Of a stretch of DNA of 23,400 bases, positions 16,370 through 23,400 are shown one piece after another; within the stretch, counting starts at the first letter, position 1, and every line of letters begins with the position of its first letter. The translations under genes and the position numbers were made by a program. Origin of the DNA: a virus. The DNA is taken from positions 1 to 23,400 of the IMG/VR virus record IMGVR_UViG_3300048586_000303; one strand, 5' to 3'. The notes under the pieces are model-generated. The model was given only the letters and a program-made list of their open reading frames with translations. It did not search any database and had not been told where the DNA came from.

Positions 16370-16391
16370 GACTCACCCTTGGAGTTCTGAG
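16370..16391. promoter_or_regulatory. 22-base divergent start region
   Basis: The helicase-like gene (-) and the unknown gene at 16392 (+) start only 22 bases apart. The interval is filled by the two ribosome binding sites: AAGGGTGAG on the minus strand and TTGGAG (16379-16384) on the plus strand. Promoters must therefore lie inside the opposing coding regions, so the mRNA leaders would be complementary. Confidence 0.4.
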
Positions 16392-16979
16392 ATGGCACGA
16401 ATCGTTTATATCCCTAGATGGCTAAAGGAAATACTTGACGGGGAAAAAATACCGCTCGACGGAGTTATCAGCCGTCCTTTGTCCGAGCTACTCCCTAATC
16501 GTCAAGACCTTCTAATCTATATGAAGAGTCAACGTGATTTTATTAAATATCTCACGGTGCAAGAAACGCCTATTTCTGTGGAGCAGCGCTTGGCACTCAA
16601 CGAAAAAGCCATGACTCTACTCTATCAAGAGCATTGGCCGAGTGGGGTAGATGAAGTCAACTACCACATGGCGCTCAACGACAAGATCCCTGATTACGAG
16701 CTGCTTCATTTGGATAGTGATGCCGCGAGTATCCACGACCTCACTTTTGAAGTCGTTAGCCATGAAAGTATGCCGATCGTTTTCGTTATCGGTAAGTTGT
16801 CCCCAGGTGCGGAGTCTGAAATCCCCGTTTGGAAAAAAACATTATTCCTTATGAGGGAAATTCTCAAGTCTTCATACACGCAGCAACGGTTGCACGTAGG
16901 CGGACTGGATCGCTCCGGCTTTGTAAATCAGAACGAAACACTACTATCCTTTTATGTGGGAAACGTAGCGTTTCTTTGA
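16392..16979 (+). CDS. Hypothetical phage protein (195 aa)
   Basis: ATG 16392 (MARIVYIPRWLKEILDGEKI) is placed 7 bases after GGAG (16381-16384); in-frame ATGs at 16341 and 16368 would overlap the start of the divergent helicase gene and lack a ribosome binding site. The protein is soluble, with a helical first half and a hydrophobic strand (PIVFVIGKLSP) around residue 135. No motif is recognised. It directly precedes the capsid leader, with no terminator in between. Codon use is mixed and AT-richer than in the capsid gene. Confidence 0.55.
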   Translation: MARIVYIPRWLKEILDGEKIPLDGVISRPLSELLPNRQDLLIYMKSQRDFIKYLTVQETPISVEQRLALNEKAMTLLYQEHWPSGVDEVNYHMALNDKIPDYELLHLDSDAASIHDLTFEVVSHESMPIVFVIGKLSPGAESEIPVWKKTLFLMREILKSSYTQQRLHVGGLDRSGFVNQNETLLSFYVGNVAFL

Positions 16980-16991
16980 AACAGCCAGCAT

Positions 16992-17040
16992 TTTTTGTCG
17001 ACAAAAAGTGTTAATTTAAACGTTATAAGGAATAAGCTAT
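16992..17040 (+). promoter_or_regulatory. Late-gene leader/promoter candidate (capsid gene)
   Basis: TTTTTGTCGACAAAAA (16992-17007) is a 16-base perfect palindrome. GTCGACAAA begins 44 bases upstream of the capsid ATG, exactly as at 4172 before the inner-body gene. Downstream, 17024-17048 matches 4199-4223 at 23 of 25 positions, including TATAAGGAA and AGCTATATGGCACG. The stretch between is AT-rich (GTTAATTTAAACG). Probable strong late promoter with a shared ribosome-loading leader. Confidence 0.5.
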
Positions 17041-19335
17041 ATGGCACGTCAGTCCGTATCCGGAACTCAGGTGCAGGAAGTAGCCGAACGCATTAAGCGT
17101 TTCAACGCTGCAGCCCTGAACGCTGGCACCTCCAAAGTAGGTGTCGAGAACTTCATCAACGCCAACCAGTCCTACGACCTGGGTCGCGATGCCGTCGAAA
17201 AAACCATTCGCACCGTGATCGGTCAGTCCATGGGCATCAAAGTCGGCAACGAAGCCGCCGAAGGCCAGGTTACTCAAAACCAGATGGAAATGGCTATCAG
17301 CCAGAACCACACCAAGGCCCAGATCCGCGCTGCTGCCAACATCATGGCCGTTGCTCAACACGGCAAACTCGGCCTGGAGCAATACCACAAGCAAGCGATC
17401 GCTGAAGTCGGCCCCGCCAGCAAAGGCGTGAACGATATCGGTATCGTACAGGTAGGTAGCTACGGCTACAACTCCATGCCTGCCGGCGAATACTTCAACA
17501 ACAACGCCGAGCTGGACAAGCACGTTGGTGCCTCCATCGACTTCAACCTGCAAGCGGCCCGCCAGAACGACGAGTGGGAGCACATGTTCCCGACCGTTAC
17601 CCTGGACCCGTCCGAAATCGGCATGGAAGTTGACATCAACCTCCTGTACGTACACCAGCAGGTGCGTCATGCGATGAACCGTAAGGACAACATGCCTTAC
17701 AAACGTCGCAACATCATGGATGCTGTAACCGATCCGACTGTGTTCGACGACAACACCATCAAGTTCCATCCGTACTTCAAGGAAGACCCGGCCGGCGACT
17801 ATCGCGAGTACTTCGTACCGGAAACCCTGAAGCAGCCGACCTTCCCGGTCAGCGACAGCCACAGCGTCCGTACCAACCCGCTGCGTTTCGGTACCGGCGA
17901 GAAGCCCCTGTTGAGCCTCTCCGCTCATCCGGGTTCCACCTCTGCCACCTCTCGTGACGAGACCGATGAATTCGATCCGCGTTTCCGTATGCAGGATCTG
18001 TTCGTTCTGATCTCCGGCCAGGCACAAGACCCGGCCAAAGACGAAGGTCAACTGGTGCACTTCTCCACCCTGAACCTGCCGAAGTCCGCCTTCCAGCTGG
18101 CTCAGGAAGGCAACCGCCGTACCCTGCTGCTGCACTTCCGCGAAGCGCGTTTCAACCTGACCGGTGCCCGTAAGGACGTCGCAGGTAACGAAGTCGTTGC
18201 TCTGTCGAACGTGAAAGACGGCGAGTACATGGTGACCTTCACCGTGGAAGTCAACGCAGAGATCAACCTGCAAGATGGTATCGAGAAGCACGCTCGTGCG
18301 TTCCTGACCATCGAGAAGGTCTACGACAAAGACGGTACCGAGATCGACACCAAGTCCGGCCCGGGCAAAACCCTGCTGGAGAGCTTCAAGCTGACTCCGT
18401 ACGCGTACAACTGGGCTGCCACCCTGTCCAACGCCAACCGTCGTAGCCGTGGTACTCTGCTGGACAACCAAGCAGAAGCCGAGCGTTACAAGACCACCCT
18501 GCAGTCCCCGATCACCATGCAGAAGCCGGTGAACTCTGGTGCTGCTCCGGAAGAGTCCCAAGTAGCCAACCTGATCCTGGCCGCCCGTATGCGTAACAAC
18601 GCTCAGGCCGGTACCAAGCTCCTGAACTACGAAGAGACTCTGGCTGAAGTTTACGCCGGTCACGTCAACAAGTACGAAGTCGCCTCTATCGAAGGCGTCG
18701 GTCGTTGGTACGTCCACCCCTGGTACGAGAAGAAGACCTTCGATGCGCTGGAGCAAGTTGCTGCGCTGCAGTCTTCCGACATCCCGGGTCAGCTGCGTGT
18801 TGCTATCCTGAACATGCTGCGCGATCAGGTCAACCGTGCGTTCCTGGAATCCCGTTTCGAGCCGGCTCTGCAAGTGTACTCCAAGTACACCGTGAACCGT
18901 CCGACCATCGGTATCCTGACCGACCCGGTCCTGCGCAACTGGTTGTGGATGCAAGGTGATACCCGCGCCCTGGGCGATGGTTTCAACTACTACATCGACC
19001 ACACCTACGATGAGCGCTTCCGCGACACCATCCGCTGGTACTTCAGCACCACCACCGAAGGTTTCCACGCTCTGCACTTTGGTGCGTTCCTGTGGGTATC
19101 CGAGCTGGTGACTGCTACCAGCATGTCCCGTGACAGCCGTATCGCTGATGAACTGACCGTTCAGCCGCGCTGCGAGCACATCGTCAACTGCCCGATCATG
19201 GGCCGTGTGGACGTGGTCAACCTGTCCAAGTTTGTTGTCAGCCAAGGTGGCATCGTCACCAACGCCAAAACCGCTCTGGACGACGCGATCGACGAAGAAG
19301 AAGTACCGGTAGGTCCGACCCCTGGTCAGCCGTAA
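17041..19335 (+). CDS. Probable major capsid protein, phiKZ gp120 type (764 aa)
   Basis: ATG 17041 (MARQSVSGTQVQEVAERIKR) follows TATAAGGAA. The length matches phiKZ-type capsid proteins (about 750 residues). The N-terminal 160 residues are helical, rich in Ala, Asn and Gln, and hold several S/A/G-X-E sites suited to a gp175-type head protease (GVE 34-36, GNE 69-71, GLE about 111-113, AGE about 148-150), fitting a cleaved scaffold-like region. The rest is mixed beta with acidic C-terminus (DDAIDEEEVPVGPTPGQP). Codons are almost entirely host-preferred, GC-ending types; it has its own leader and strong terminator, as expected for the most abundant virion protein. A candidate RNA polymerase beta-N gene downstream repeats the phiKZ gp120-gp123 order. 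The identification rests on length, context and general resemblance; no alignment was run. Confidence 0.75.
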   Translation: MARQSVSGTQVQEVAERIKRFNAAALNAGTSKVGVENFINANQSYDLGRDAVEKTIRTVIGQSMGIKVGNEAAEGQVTQNQMEMAISQNHTKAQIRAAANIMAVAQHGKLGLEQYHKQAIAEVGPASKGVNDIGIVQVGSYGYNSMPAGEYFNNNAELDKHVGASIDFNLQAARQNDEWEHMFPTVTLDPSEIGMEVDINLLYVHQQVRHAMNRKDNMPYKRRNIMDAVTDPTVFDDNTIKFHPYFKEDPAGDYREYFVPETLKQPTFPVSDSHSVRTNPLRFGTGEKPLLSLSAHPGSTSATSRDETDEFDPRFRMQDLFVLISGQAQDPAKDEGQLVHFSTLNLPKSAFQLAQEGNRRTLLLHFREARFNLTGARKDVAGNEVVALSNVKDGEYMVTFTVEVNAEINLQDGIEKHARAFLTIEKVYDKDGTEIDTKSGPGKTLLESFKLTPYAYNWAATLSNANRRSRGTLLDNQAEAERYKTTLQSPITMQKPVNSGAAPEESQVANLILAARMRNNAQAGTKLLNYEETLAEVYAGHVNKYEVASIEGVGRWYVHPWYEKKTFDALEQVAALQSSDIPGQLRVAILNMLRDQVNRAFLESRFEPALQVYSKYTVNRPTIGILTDPVLRNWLWMQGDTRALGDGFNYYIDHTYDERFRDTIRWYFSTTTEGFHALHFGAFLWVSELVTATSMSRDSRIADELTVQPRCEHIVNCPIMGRVDVVNLSKFVVSQGGIVTNAKTALDDAIDEEEVPVGPTPGQP

Positions 19336-19357
19336 TCCGTAACTTTGGTACGTTACT

Positions 19358-19390
19358 CAGGAGGGGCTTCGGCCCCTCCTGTTATTTTTT
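19358..19390 (+). terminator. Rho-independent terminator after capsid gene
   Basis: A perfect 10-base stem (CAGGAGGGGC / GCCCCTCCTG) with TTCG loop is followed by TTATTTTTT. It starts 22 bases after the capsid stop. Confidence 0.95.
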
Positions 19391-19436
19391 GCTGTGTCTT
19401 CTTATATATGTAAATCGACCAGACGAGTGCATAGCT

Positions 19437-19613
19437 ATGGGACATACACACATCTTTGGCGTATCACTGCCTTATAATAGAACAACCATTACTTCACACG
19501 GCGACCTAACCCGCGTCAAGCGGGTTATTAAAGTGACCGGCATGCCTTTGCAATTCGTTATTTTGCTCTATACACGCATGTCTATGTTTAACCGACTGCG
19601 AGGGAAATCGTAA
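19437..19613 (+). CDS. Small hypothetical protein (58 aa)
   Basis: ATG 19437 (MGHTHIFGVSLPYNRTTITS) gives a 58-residue basic product ending RLRGKS. The ribosome binding site is poor (only GACGAG some 10 bases upstream), and a TTG-initiated extension back to 19389 would begin inside the terminator T tract, so it is rejected. Support is the TAATG overlap with the next gene, typical of coupled phage genes, and mixed codon use like the genes that follow. An AT-rich stretch TTATATATG (19402-19410) between the terminator and this gene could belong to a promoter. No motif. Confidence 0.45.
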   Translation: MGHTHIFGVSLPYNRTTITSHGDLTRVKRVIKVTGMPLQFVILLYTRMSMFNRLRGKS

Positions 19614-19906
19614 TGTTTCACGAACCTAGCGATGTAGGTACTCTTCGACCTATCGTCATACGCGGCTGTGACGATATTATCGATGAGATGGTTTCTAGAG
19701 GTACGCTTAAAGAATGCGTATCGTATCCCGACCTTCCTGGTAGCCTGGCCGTTCAACCGATGTACCGACACATTACCGAGCCGATGCCGGTGACCCGCGT
19801 TATGCCTATATTGGAGTTACATGATGTTTTATTACGATCTTCACGTGCCGCTGAGGCCGACGTACGAGTTTCAGATAACGGCGAGAGTGAAACGGATCCG
19901 GTCTAA
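19613..19906 (+). CDS. Small hypothetical acidic protein (97 aa)
   Basis: ATG 19613 overlaps the previous stop (TAATG) and is preceded by GAGGGA. The product (MFHEPSDVGTLRPIVIRGCD) has an acidic C-terminus (AAEADVRVSDNGESETDPV) and no named motif. Its 3' end overlaps the next gene by 83 bases in another frame. That overlap is unusually long, so one of the two frames may be shorter than annotated, but both have plausible ribosome binding sites. Confidence 0.45.
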   Translation: MFHEPSDVGTLRPIVIRGCDDIIDEMVSRGTLKECVSYPDLPGSLAVQPMYRHITEPMPVTRVMPILELHDVLLRSSRAAEADVRVSDNGESETDPV

Positions 19907-20063
19907 CGCCCAACGTTACCGGTTTAAAGCACTCAAAGGCAATACTCTGCAACACCCTGGCTGGGTGTATTGGGGCCAGGCTGTAGCGTATAACGCTAAG
20001 AATGCGTTATCCGAAATCCTGTACACGCACATCTGCAATAACCACAGTTCCACGAAAGCTTAG
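19824..20063 (+). CDS. Small hypothetical basic protein (79 aa)
   Basis: Of two adjacent ATGs (19821, 19824), the second lies 7 bases after TTGGAG (19811-19816), the spacing used by other genes in this window, and is chosen. The product (MFYYDLHVPLRPTYEFQITA) is basic with Arg/Lys clusters (ARVKRIRSNAQRYRFKALKG), which may mean RNA or DNA binding, and contains an aromatic patch (HPGWVYWGQAVAYNAK). No family is recognised. The TAG stop forms part of the inverted repeat at 20059-20079. Confidence 0.5.
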   Translation: MFYYDLHVPLRPTYEFQITARVKRIRSNAQRYRFKALKGNTLQHPGWVYWGQAVAYNAKNALSEILYTHICNNHSSTKA

Positions 20064-20079
20064 ATATATATTATCTAAG
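20059..20079 (+). promoter_or_regulatory. Inverted repeat with ATATATTATC element before gene at 20097
   Basis: CTTAGATA (20059-20066) and TATCTAAG (20072-20079) form a perfect 8-base inverted repeat around TATAT. It contains ATATATTATC (20066-20075), identical to the element upstream of the chaperonin. The ribosome binding site GGAGG (20081-20085) follows one base later, so in RNA the hairpin would abut it. It could be a promoter, an operator or a translation-control hairpin; there is no T tract, so it is not a terminator. Confidence 0.4.
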
Positions 20080-20096
20080 TGGAGGCAATGACAAAA

Positions 20097-21050
20097 ATGG
20101 GATATCTAGCTATTAATCCTGTTTGCGACATTGCTGGAGACATCAATCGAGGTTCGTTTGCCGTAGATACGTTTTACGATAATCGACTTGGTGAATCCGT
20201 TGGTGTTATGTTTCGTAACGGGATAAACTCGATAATTTCACCAGTGGGATCAAAACGTTCTGCAGACGGTGTGCTGGACATAACTGTAGTGTACCGATGT
20301 CAGGGTCACTCGCAGCTAAACCAGTTCTATAACTTTCTGGAGCGTAACCCCCACCTGGCGAATAAATACAGGGAGGTCGTAAAAGATGATACGTCAGTAA
20401 GGTTACTGTACCGCATTAGTCGTGAAGATCTGGTGAACAGCGATGCGTTCTACATCGATGATCTGGATATCACGCTTACGCTGAATCCGTTGAACGGGTT
20501 AGGTGAGCATGCACGCGTCTATATGCAAGCTGAAGAAGCTGTAGCGTACAAGAAGTTTATTGATGAATCTCCACTCGGTGTGAAGGTTTCATCACCCTAT
20601 GTGTCTGAGAAGGTCAGGGTGTTATTTGGCGGGAGAGTTGTTGAGGTCCCTAATGAACCTGGTGCGACAACGATTGTTGCAACCACTTACAGCATGGATC
20701 AGAAGACACTCAAGGTCGAAGAGATACCGTTAGACGGCAGACATGTGTGGTACAGTGAGGAAGCTGCGAAGCTAGATGAATCACTGGCGAAATCGGAAGA
20801 TAATGCATCCGGTGGATACGGCCATTATTATACTGCAGTAGATAAGCGTACCGACGACTCAGGAGGTGTGGGTAGAGAGATAGGTAAAGAGCTGACCAAT
20901 CTCGTTGATGCTTATGATAAGGCAGTCGTTGCACAGCGCAGCGAACAGCTTGCACGTCTTAAGCACACGCAAGCGGTAGTGGGCGATACGCTAAAACTAG
21001 CGGACACCACTGCTAAACTAGGAGCTAAGATTCTGGACATCATCCCATGA
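20097..21050 (+). CDS. Hypothetical phage protein (317 aa)
   Basis: Three in-frame starts compete: GTG 20079, ATG 20088 and ATG 20097. GGAGG ends at 20085, leaving 2 bases to 20088 (too close) and 11 to 20097, so 20097 (MGYLAINPVCDIAGDINRGS) is preferred with reservation. The first 200 residues look alpha/beta; a polar Gly/Ser/Asp-rich linker (SEDNASGGYGHYY, then DDSGGVGREIG) leads to a C-terminal helix with heptad character (VVAQRSEQLARLKHTQAVV). The stop overlaps the next gene's start (ATGA), so the product is co-translated with the RNA polymerase-like protein. By position it could match phiKZ gp121/gp122, which does not give a function. Confidence 0.6.
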   Translation: MGYLAINPVCDIAGDINRGSFAVDTFYDNRLGESVGVMFRNGINSIISPVGSKRSADGVLDITVVYRCQGHSQLNQFYNFLERNPHLANKYREVVKDDTSVRLLYRISREDLVNSDAFYIDDLDITLTLNPLNGLGEHARVYMQAEEAVAYKKFIDESPLGVKVSSPYVSEKVRVLFGGRVVEVPNEPGATTIVATTYSMDQKTLKVEEIPLDGRHVWYSEEAAKLDESLAKSEDNASGGYGHYYTAVDKRTDDSGGVGREIGKELTNLVDAYDKAVVAQRSEQLARLKHTQAVVGDTLKLADTTAKLGAKILDIIP

Positions 21051-22684
21051 TGAAGGATGCGATGGCCGCAATGCACGCGCGGCTACCAAAGATGAACCCT
21101 ATCATCTGCGAAGGATTGGCATACCACCAGTCTAAATCGAACGGAATCGAGCAGACTGTTGCGGGATATCTAAAAAGTGCGTTCAGGCGGGAAGGTGAGT
21201 ACAACGGCGAGGGGTTGCCGGACAGCTTCCAGTATACGCATATGACAACAACAACACCGCTGGAGGAATTCAGACTGCGTACGGACCGCATCAAAAACGT
21301 GTATGCTCGTAGATCAGGATATGATCTGGCGACTACTTATACGTATGTGGTCAAAGCGCATTTCGAAAATAACGGGGATACTTTTGAAAGACCAATAGCG
21401 ATACCTTATGCGTTGTTGGGTAATATCACGTATATTCGTGGTACGAAGTATGGAATCTCTAACGTCATGAAAACCCGGGGGCCGTCCAGAACTCCAAAGG
21501 GGTATTTCGTAGAGTTTCCGCGTCACAAAGTTCAGTTTGAATCGCTGATTTACAATTACGACATAGATGGCAAAACGGAGCACGTGCTGATTCCCACAGC
21601 TGTGAACCTGCATGCTAAAACTGTTAAGCGCGCCTTTCGTCCCGTCGTTGTCGGGTGGCTGCTTGCCAAATATGGCGTAACTGAGATGTTCTCCAGGTTT
21701 GCAGGGATTGACGTAAAAGTCATTGCCTCCGACGACCCTGCATTGGCGGACATCGATCAGTCGAAATATGTTATTTGTCGAGCGCCTATACCGCGTCGAG
21801 GGATGCATTGTCAAATTGTACTCGTGGCGCCACGAGATGCGTTAACGCCTGCAGTCAAAGTGCTGATAGGCGGTGTGCTGTATATTGCCTCTGTAGACAG
21901 TGCACATGTTACCGTGGAAGAAGCGGACAAGCTCGAGCGTTGGCAGATCATGTTAGGTTTCATGATCTATGGCGCTGGGGGTAATCGTTCCGTGATCCAC
22001 ACATTAGAGGAGATGCAGACTCACCTGACTAGCATTGAGCGTTTTATGGACGCTAAGTTTAAGCGTGAACTGTTTACCGTCAACATACCTAGCGAGGACA
22101 TCTACGAGTTCCTCTACTATATAGTAGAGGCTATGACCAAGAAATCAGCGACCGAGTCTAAAGACATCGCGGATCTGTCTGGGCGTTTCCTGTCACCTGT
22201 GGAGTATATGCTACGTGATCTGAGGGAAGCTGTGTTCGATACCATGTACTCGATTACGCGTCAAGCGCGGAAAGATCGTGGTAGAGCGATCCCCACTAAA
22301 CAGATCAAATATGTAATAGACAGCGGCATTCCAATCGATCGTGTGACCAAGATGAACGTGTCACACGGTGAGGTTGCAGCATTCATGTCCGCATCCGATA
22401 ACTACTACCTTGCCCAAACGGCAAACTGTATTGACCAAACTGAGGCACGTAAGATGCCAGGACGTTCCGGTGGCACCTCCAGCCTCACGGATCCGTCAAA
22501 ACACATCCACTGGTCCTTCATCACAATCGGCAGTTGCTGTTGGTTACCGAAGTCATCACCTTACGGTAGCTCTCGGATCAACCCGTATGTGACGATCGAT
22601 ATGGAAGGACGTGTGTTAATGAACCCTGCCCACGCCGAAGACATGCGTAAAGTCCAGGCTGACCTGGATATGAAAGGAATTTAA
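21047..22684 (+). CDS. Putative phage multisubunit RNA polymerase, beta N-terminal-type subunit (545 aa)
   Basis: ATG 21047 overlaps the previous stop (ATGA); a second ATG at 21050 is equally possible. Residues about 116-140 (PIAIPYALLGNITYIRGTKY, then GISNVM) resemble the beta-subunit segment where phage polymerases read a hydrophobic 'I..GG.I.I.G..Y.ISPV' pattern, and residues about 190-220 (RPVVVGWLLAKYGVTEMFSR) resemble the following 'KYGL.E.F' block. Giant phiKZ-like phages split the RNA polymerase beta and beta' chains over several genes; phiKZ gp123, the beta N-terminal piece of the non-virion enzyme, lies three genes after the capsid gene, matching the location here. The catalytic DFDGD motif belongs to beta' and is not expected. 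The role would be transcription of late phage genes without host polymerase. Family assignment is from memory of motifs plus synteny. Confidence 0.6.
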   Translation: MMKDAMAAMHARLPKMNPIICEGLAYHQSKSNGIEQTVAGYLKSAFRREGEYNGEGLPDSFQYTHMTTTTPLEEFRLRTDRIKNVYARRSGYDLATTYTYVVKAHFENNGDTFERPIAIPYALLGNITYIRGTKYGISNVMKTRGPSRTPKGYFVEFPRHKVQFESLIYNYDIDGKTEHVLIPTAVNLHAKTVKRAFRPVVVGWLLAKYGVTEMFSRFAGIDVKVIASDDPALADIDQSKYVICRAPIPRRGMHCQIVLVAPRDALTPAVKVLIGGVLYIASVDSAHVTVEEADKLERWQIMLGFMIYGAGGNRSVIHTLEEMQTHLTSIERFMDAKFKRELFTVNIPSEDIYEFLYYIVEAMTKKSATESKDIADLSGRFLSPVEYMLRDLREAVFDTMYSITRQARKDRGRAIPTKQIKYVIDSGIPIDRVTKMNVSHGEVAAFMSASDNYYLAQTANCIDQTEARKMPGRSGGTSSLTDPSKHIHWSFITIGSCCWLPKSSPYGSSRINPYVTIDMEGRVLMNPAHAEDMRKVQADLDMKGI

Positions 22685-22687
22685 GAA

Positions 22688-23400
22688 ATGGCCTATAAGC
22701 TCGATGATTTTATTGATGATGTTGCCGATCTGCTGAAGAAGACTGCTCGTAAGTCTGATTTGGTGCAAGATCTGTACGACGACATGCGTGACTCCTCTTC
22801 ACTACAGAAGCTCGCGGATGAAGTTGTAGAAGACATCTACGAAGATGCGGATAAGGACGACTGCCTGTTTGACAGCCGTGGTCGTGTCAATGAGAACCTC
22901 GTTCAAGAAGCGATGGGTGCTGTGGTGGGTATGCTCGCCAGTAAGCAACTCAACGATCGTGAGTGGGATGACCTCAGCGACAAAGTCTACGATGCACTGA
23001 TGGATGGCATCGAGATCTATAAGGACGCGGTGGATCGTCTGGATCGTAACGATTACGACACTCGTGATCGTGGTGGTAGTCGTCGTGAGCGTAGCTCTCG
23101 TAGCGGGGGTCGCCGTGATCGTGGTCGCACCCGTGATAACGATCGCGAGTCCCGCCGTAATTCCCGGACCTCCAACCGAGACAGACCGAAACGTACCAGC
23201 CGTACTGGCGTATCTACCCGTGACGATCGTAAAGATCCGACCAAACCGGTACGTCCGTATAACAACCGTGCGTCTAACCGCCGCGAAGAAGAGGAAGAAG
23301 CACCAGTCGCTTCTCGTCACGATATCGCAGCAGCCCTGGAAGACACCGGCATTACCACCGTCGCCAAGCTGATGTCCGACATCGTAGACGAAGGATTCCA
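22688..23400 (+). CDS. Acidic helical protein with Arg/Ser-rich region, 3' end outside window
   Basis: ATG 22688 (MAYKLDDFIDDVADLLKKTA) follows AAAGGAA with about 8 bases of spacing and lies 3 bases after the previous stop. The frame is open to the window edge: 237 complete codons. Residues 1-115 are strongly acidic and helical. Residues about 118-199 are low-complexity and Arg/Ser/Asp-rich (e.g. DTRDRGGSRRERSSRSGG, RRDRGRTRDNDRESRRNSR) and must be disordered and very basic. EEEEE (200-204) ends that block, and a folded helical part resumes (HDIAAALEDTGITTVAKLMS). The composition suggests RNA or DNA binding or condensation. Codons are GC-ending with CGT frequent. No family is recognised. Its location next to the polymerase-like gene allows a role in transcription or RNA handling, but this is speculative. 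Confidence 0.75.
   Translation, partial: MAYKLDDFIDDVADLLKKTARKSDLVQDLYDDMRDSSSLQKLADEVVEDIYEDADKDDCLFDSRGRVNENLVQEAMGAVVGMLASKQLNDREWDDLSDKVYDALMDGIEIYKDAVDRLDRNDYDTRDRGGSRRERSSRSGGRRDRGRTRDNDRESRRNSRTSNRDRPKRTSRTGVSTRDDRKDPTKPVRPYNNRASNRREEEEEAPVASRHDIAAALEDTGITTVAKLMSDIVDEGF

Noticed and set aside
17023-19245. 740-codon open frame on the minus strand opposite the capsid gene
   Set aside because: It is the shadow of strong GC-ending codon bias in the capsid gene: antisense stop codons are rare there. It has no ribosome binding site, and its composition (Val, Gly, Gln, His rich) is typical of antisense translation.
1-23400. CRISPR array, insertion sequence, integrase, homing endonuclease or phage tubulin gene
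   Set aside because: No spaced direct repeats, transposase/endonuclease motifs or tubulin GTP-binding motif were seen in any convincing frame.

Overview
The window looks like part of a giant (jumbo) tailed-phage genome of the phiKZ lineage, probably infecting Pseudomonas or a related gamma- or betaproteobacterium. The evidence is: (i) a 764-residue product (17041-19335) that fits the phiKZ-type major capsid protein in length, leader and context; (ii) downstream of it, a 545-residue product resembling the N-terminal half of a multisubunit RNA polymerase beta subunit, mirroring the phiKZ order gp120 (capsid) to gp123 (RNA polymerase beta-N); (iii) a full GroEL-type chaperonin, known in the giant Pseudomonas phages EL and OBP; (iv) dense, co-directional, partly overlapping genes, mostly with phage-only products. 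TAA, TGA and TAG stops are all used, so the genetic code looks standard. I see no tRNA, CRISPR array, insertion sequence or integrase.

Layout. 1-1443 (minus): two genes, the first cut by the window edge. 1476-5550 (plus): three structural-type genes, then a 444-residue protein that looks like an internal head (inner body) protein with an acidic propeptide; a terminator follows. 5638-10618 (plus): four tightly coupled genes that look like tail or baseplate components, one with a Trp/Pro-rich tail, the last possibly a hub protein. 10672-11589 and 11683-13236 (plus): an unknown protein and the chaperonin, each ending in its own terminator. 13295-14779 (plus): small unknown genes, including a reading frame broken by one in-frame TAA. 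14822-16369 (minus): a DnaB/SF4-type helicase with an altered Walker A. 16392-19335 (plus): an unknown gene and the capsid gene with its own leader and terminator. 19437-23400 (plus): three small genes, a 317-residue unknown, the RNA polymerase beta-N candidate, and an acidic then Arg/Ser-rich protein running off the end.

How the parts may work together. The capsid and inner-body genes share a nearly identical leader: a GTCGACAAA element exactly 44 bases before each ATG, then 23 of 25 identical bases across the ribosome binding site and first codons. This suggests coordinated late, high-level expression. Those two genes, the chaperonin and some neighbours use a GC-ending, host-like codon set, whereas tail and small accessory genes use a more mixed set. 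The chaperonin probably folds phage proteins; no GroES partner is visible. Five terminators (TTCG or CGAA hairpins plus a U tract) cut the plus strand into separate units.

Most products carry no motif I can name, so many structural calls rest on context and are marked low. The best leads are the interrupted frame at 14189-14779, the paired late leader, the degenerate Walker A helicase, the Arg/Ser-rich protein at the right edge and the divergent chaperonin.
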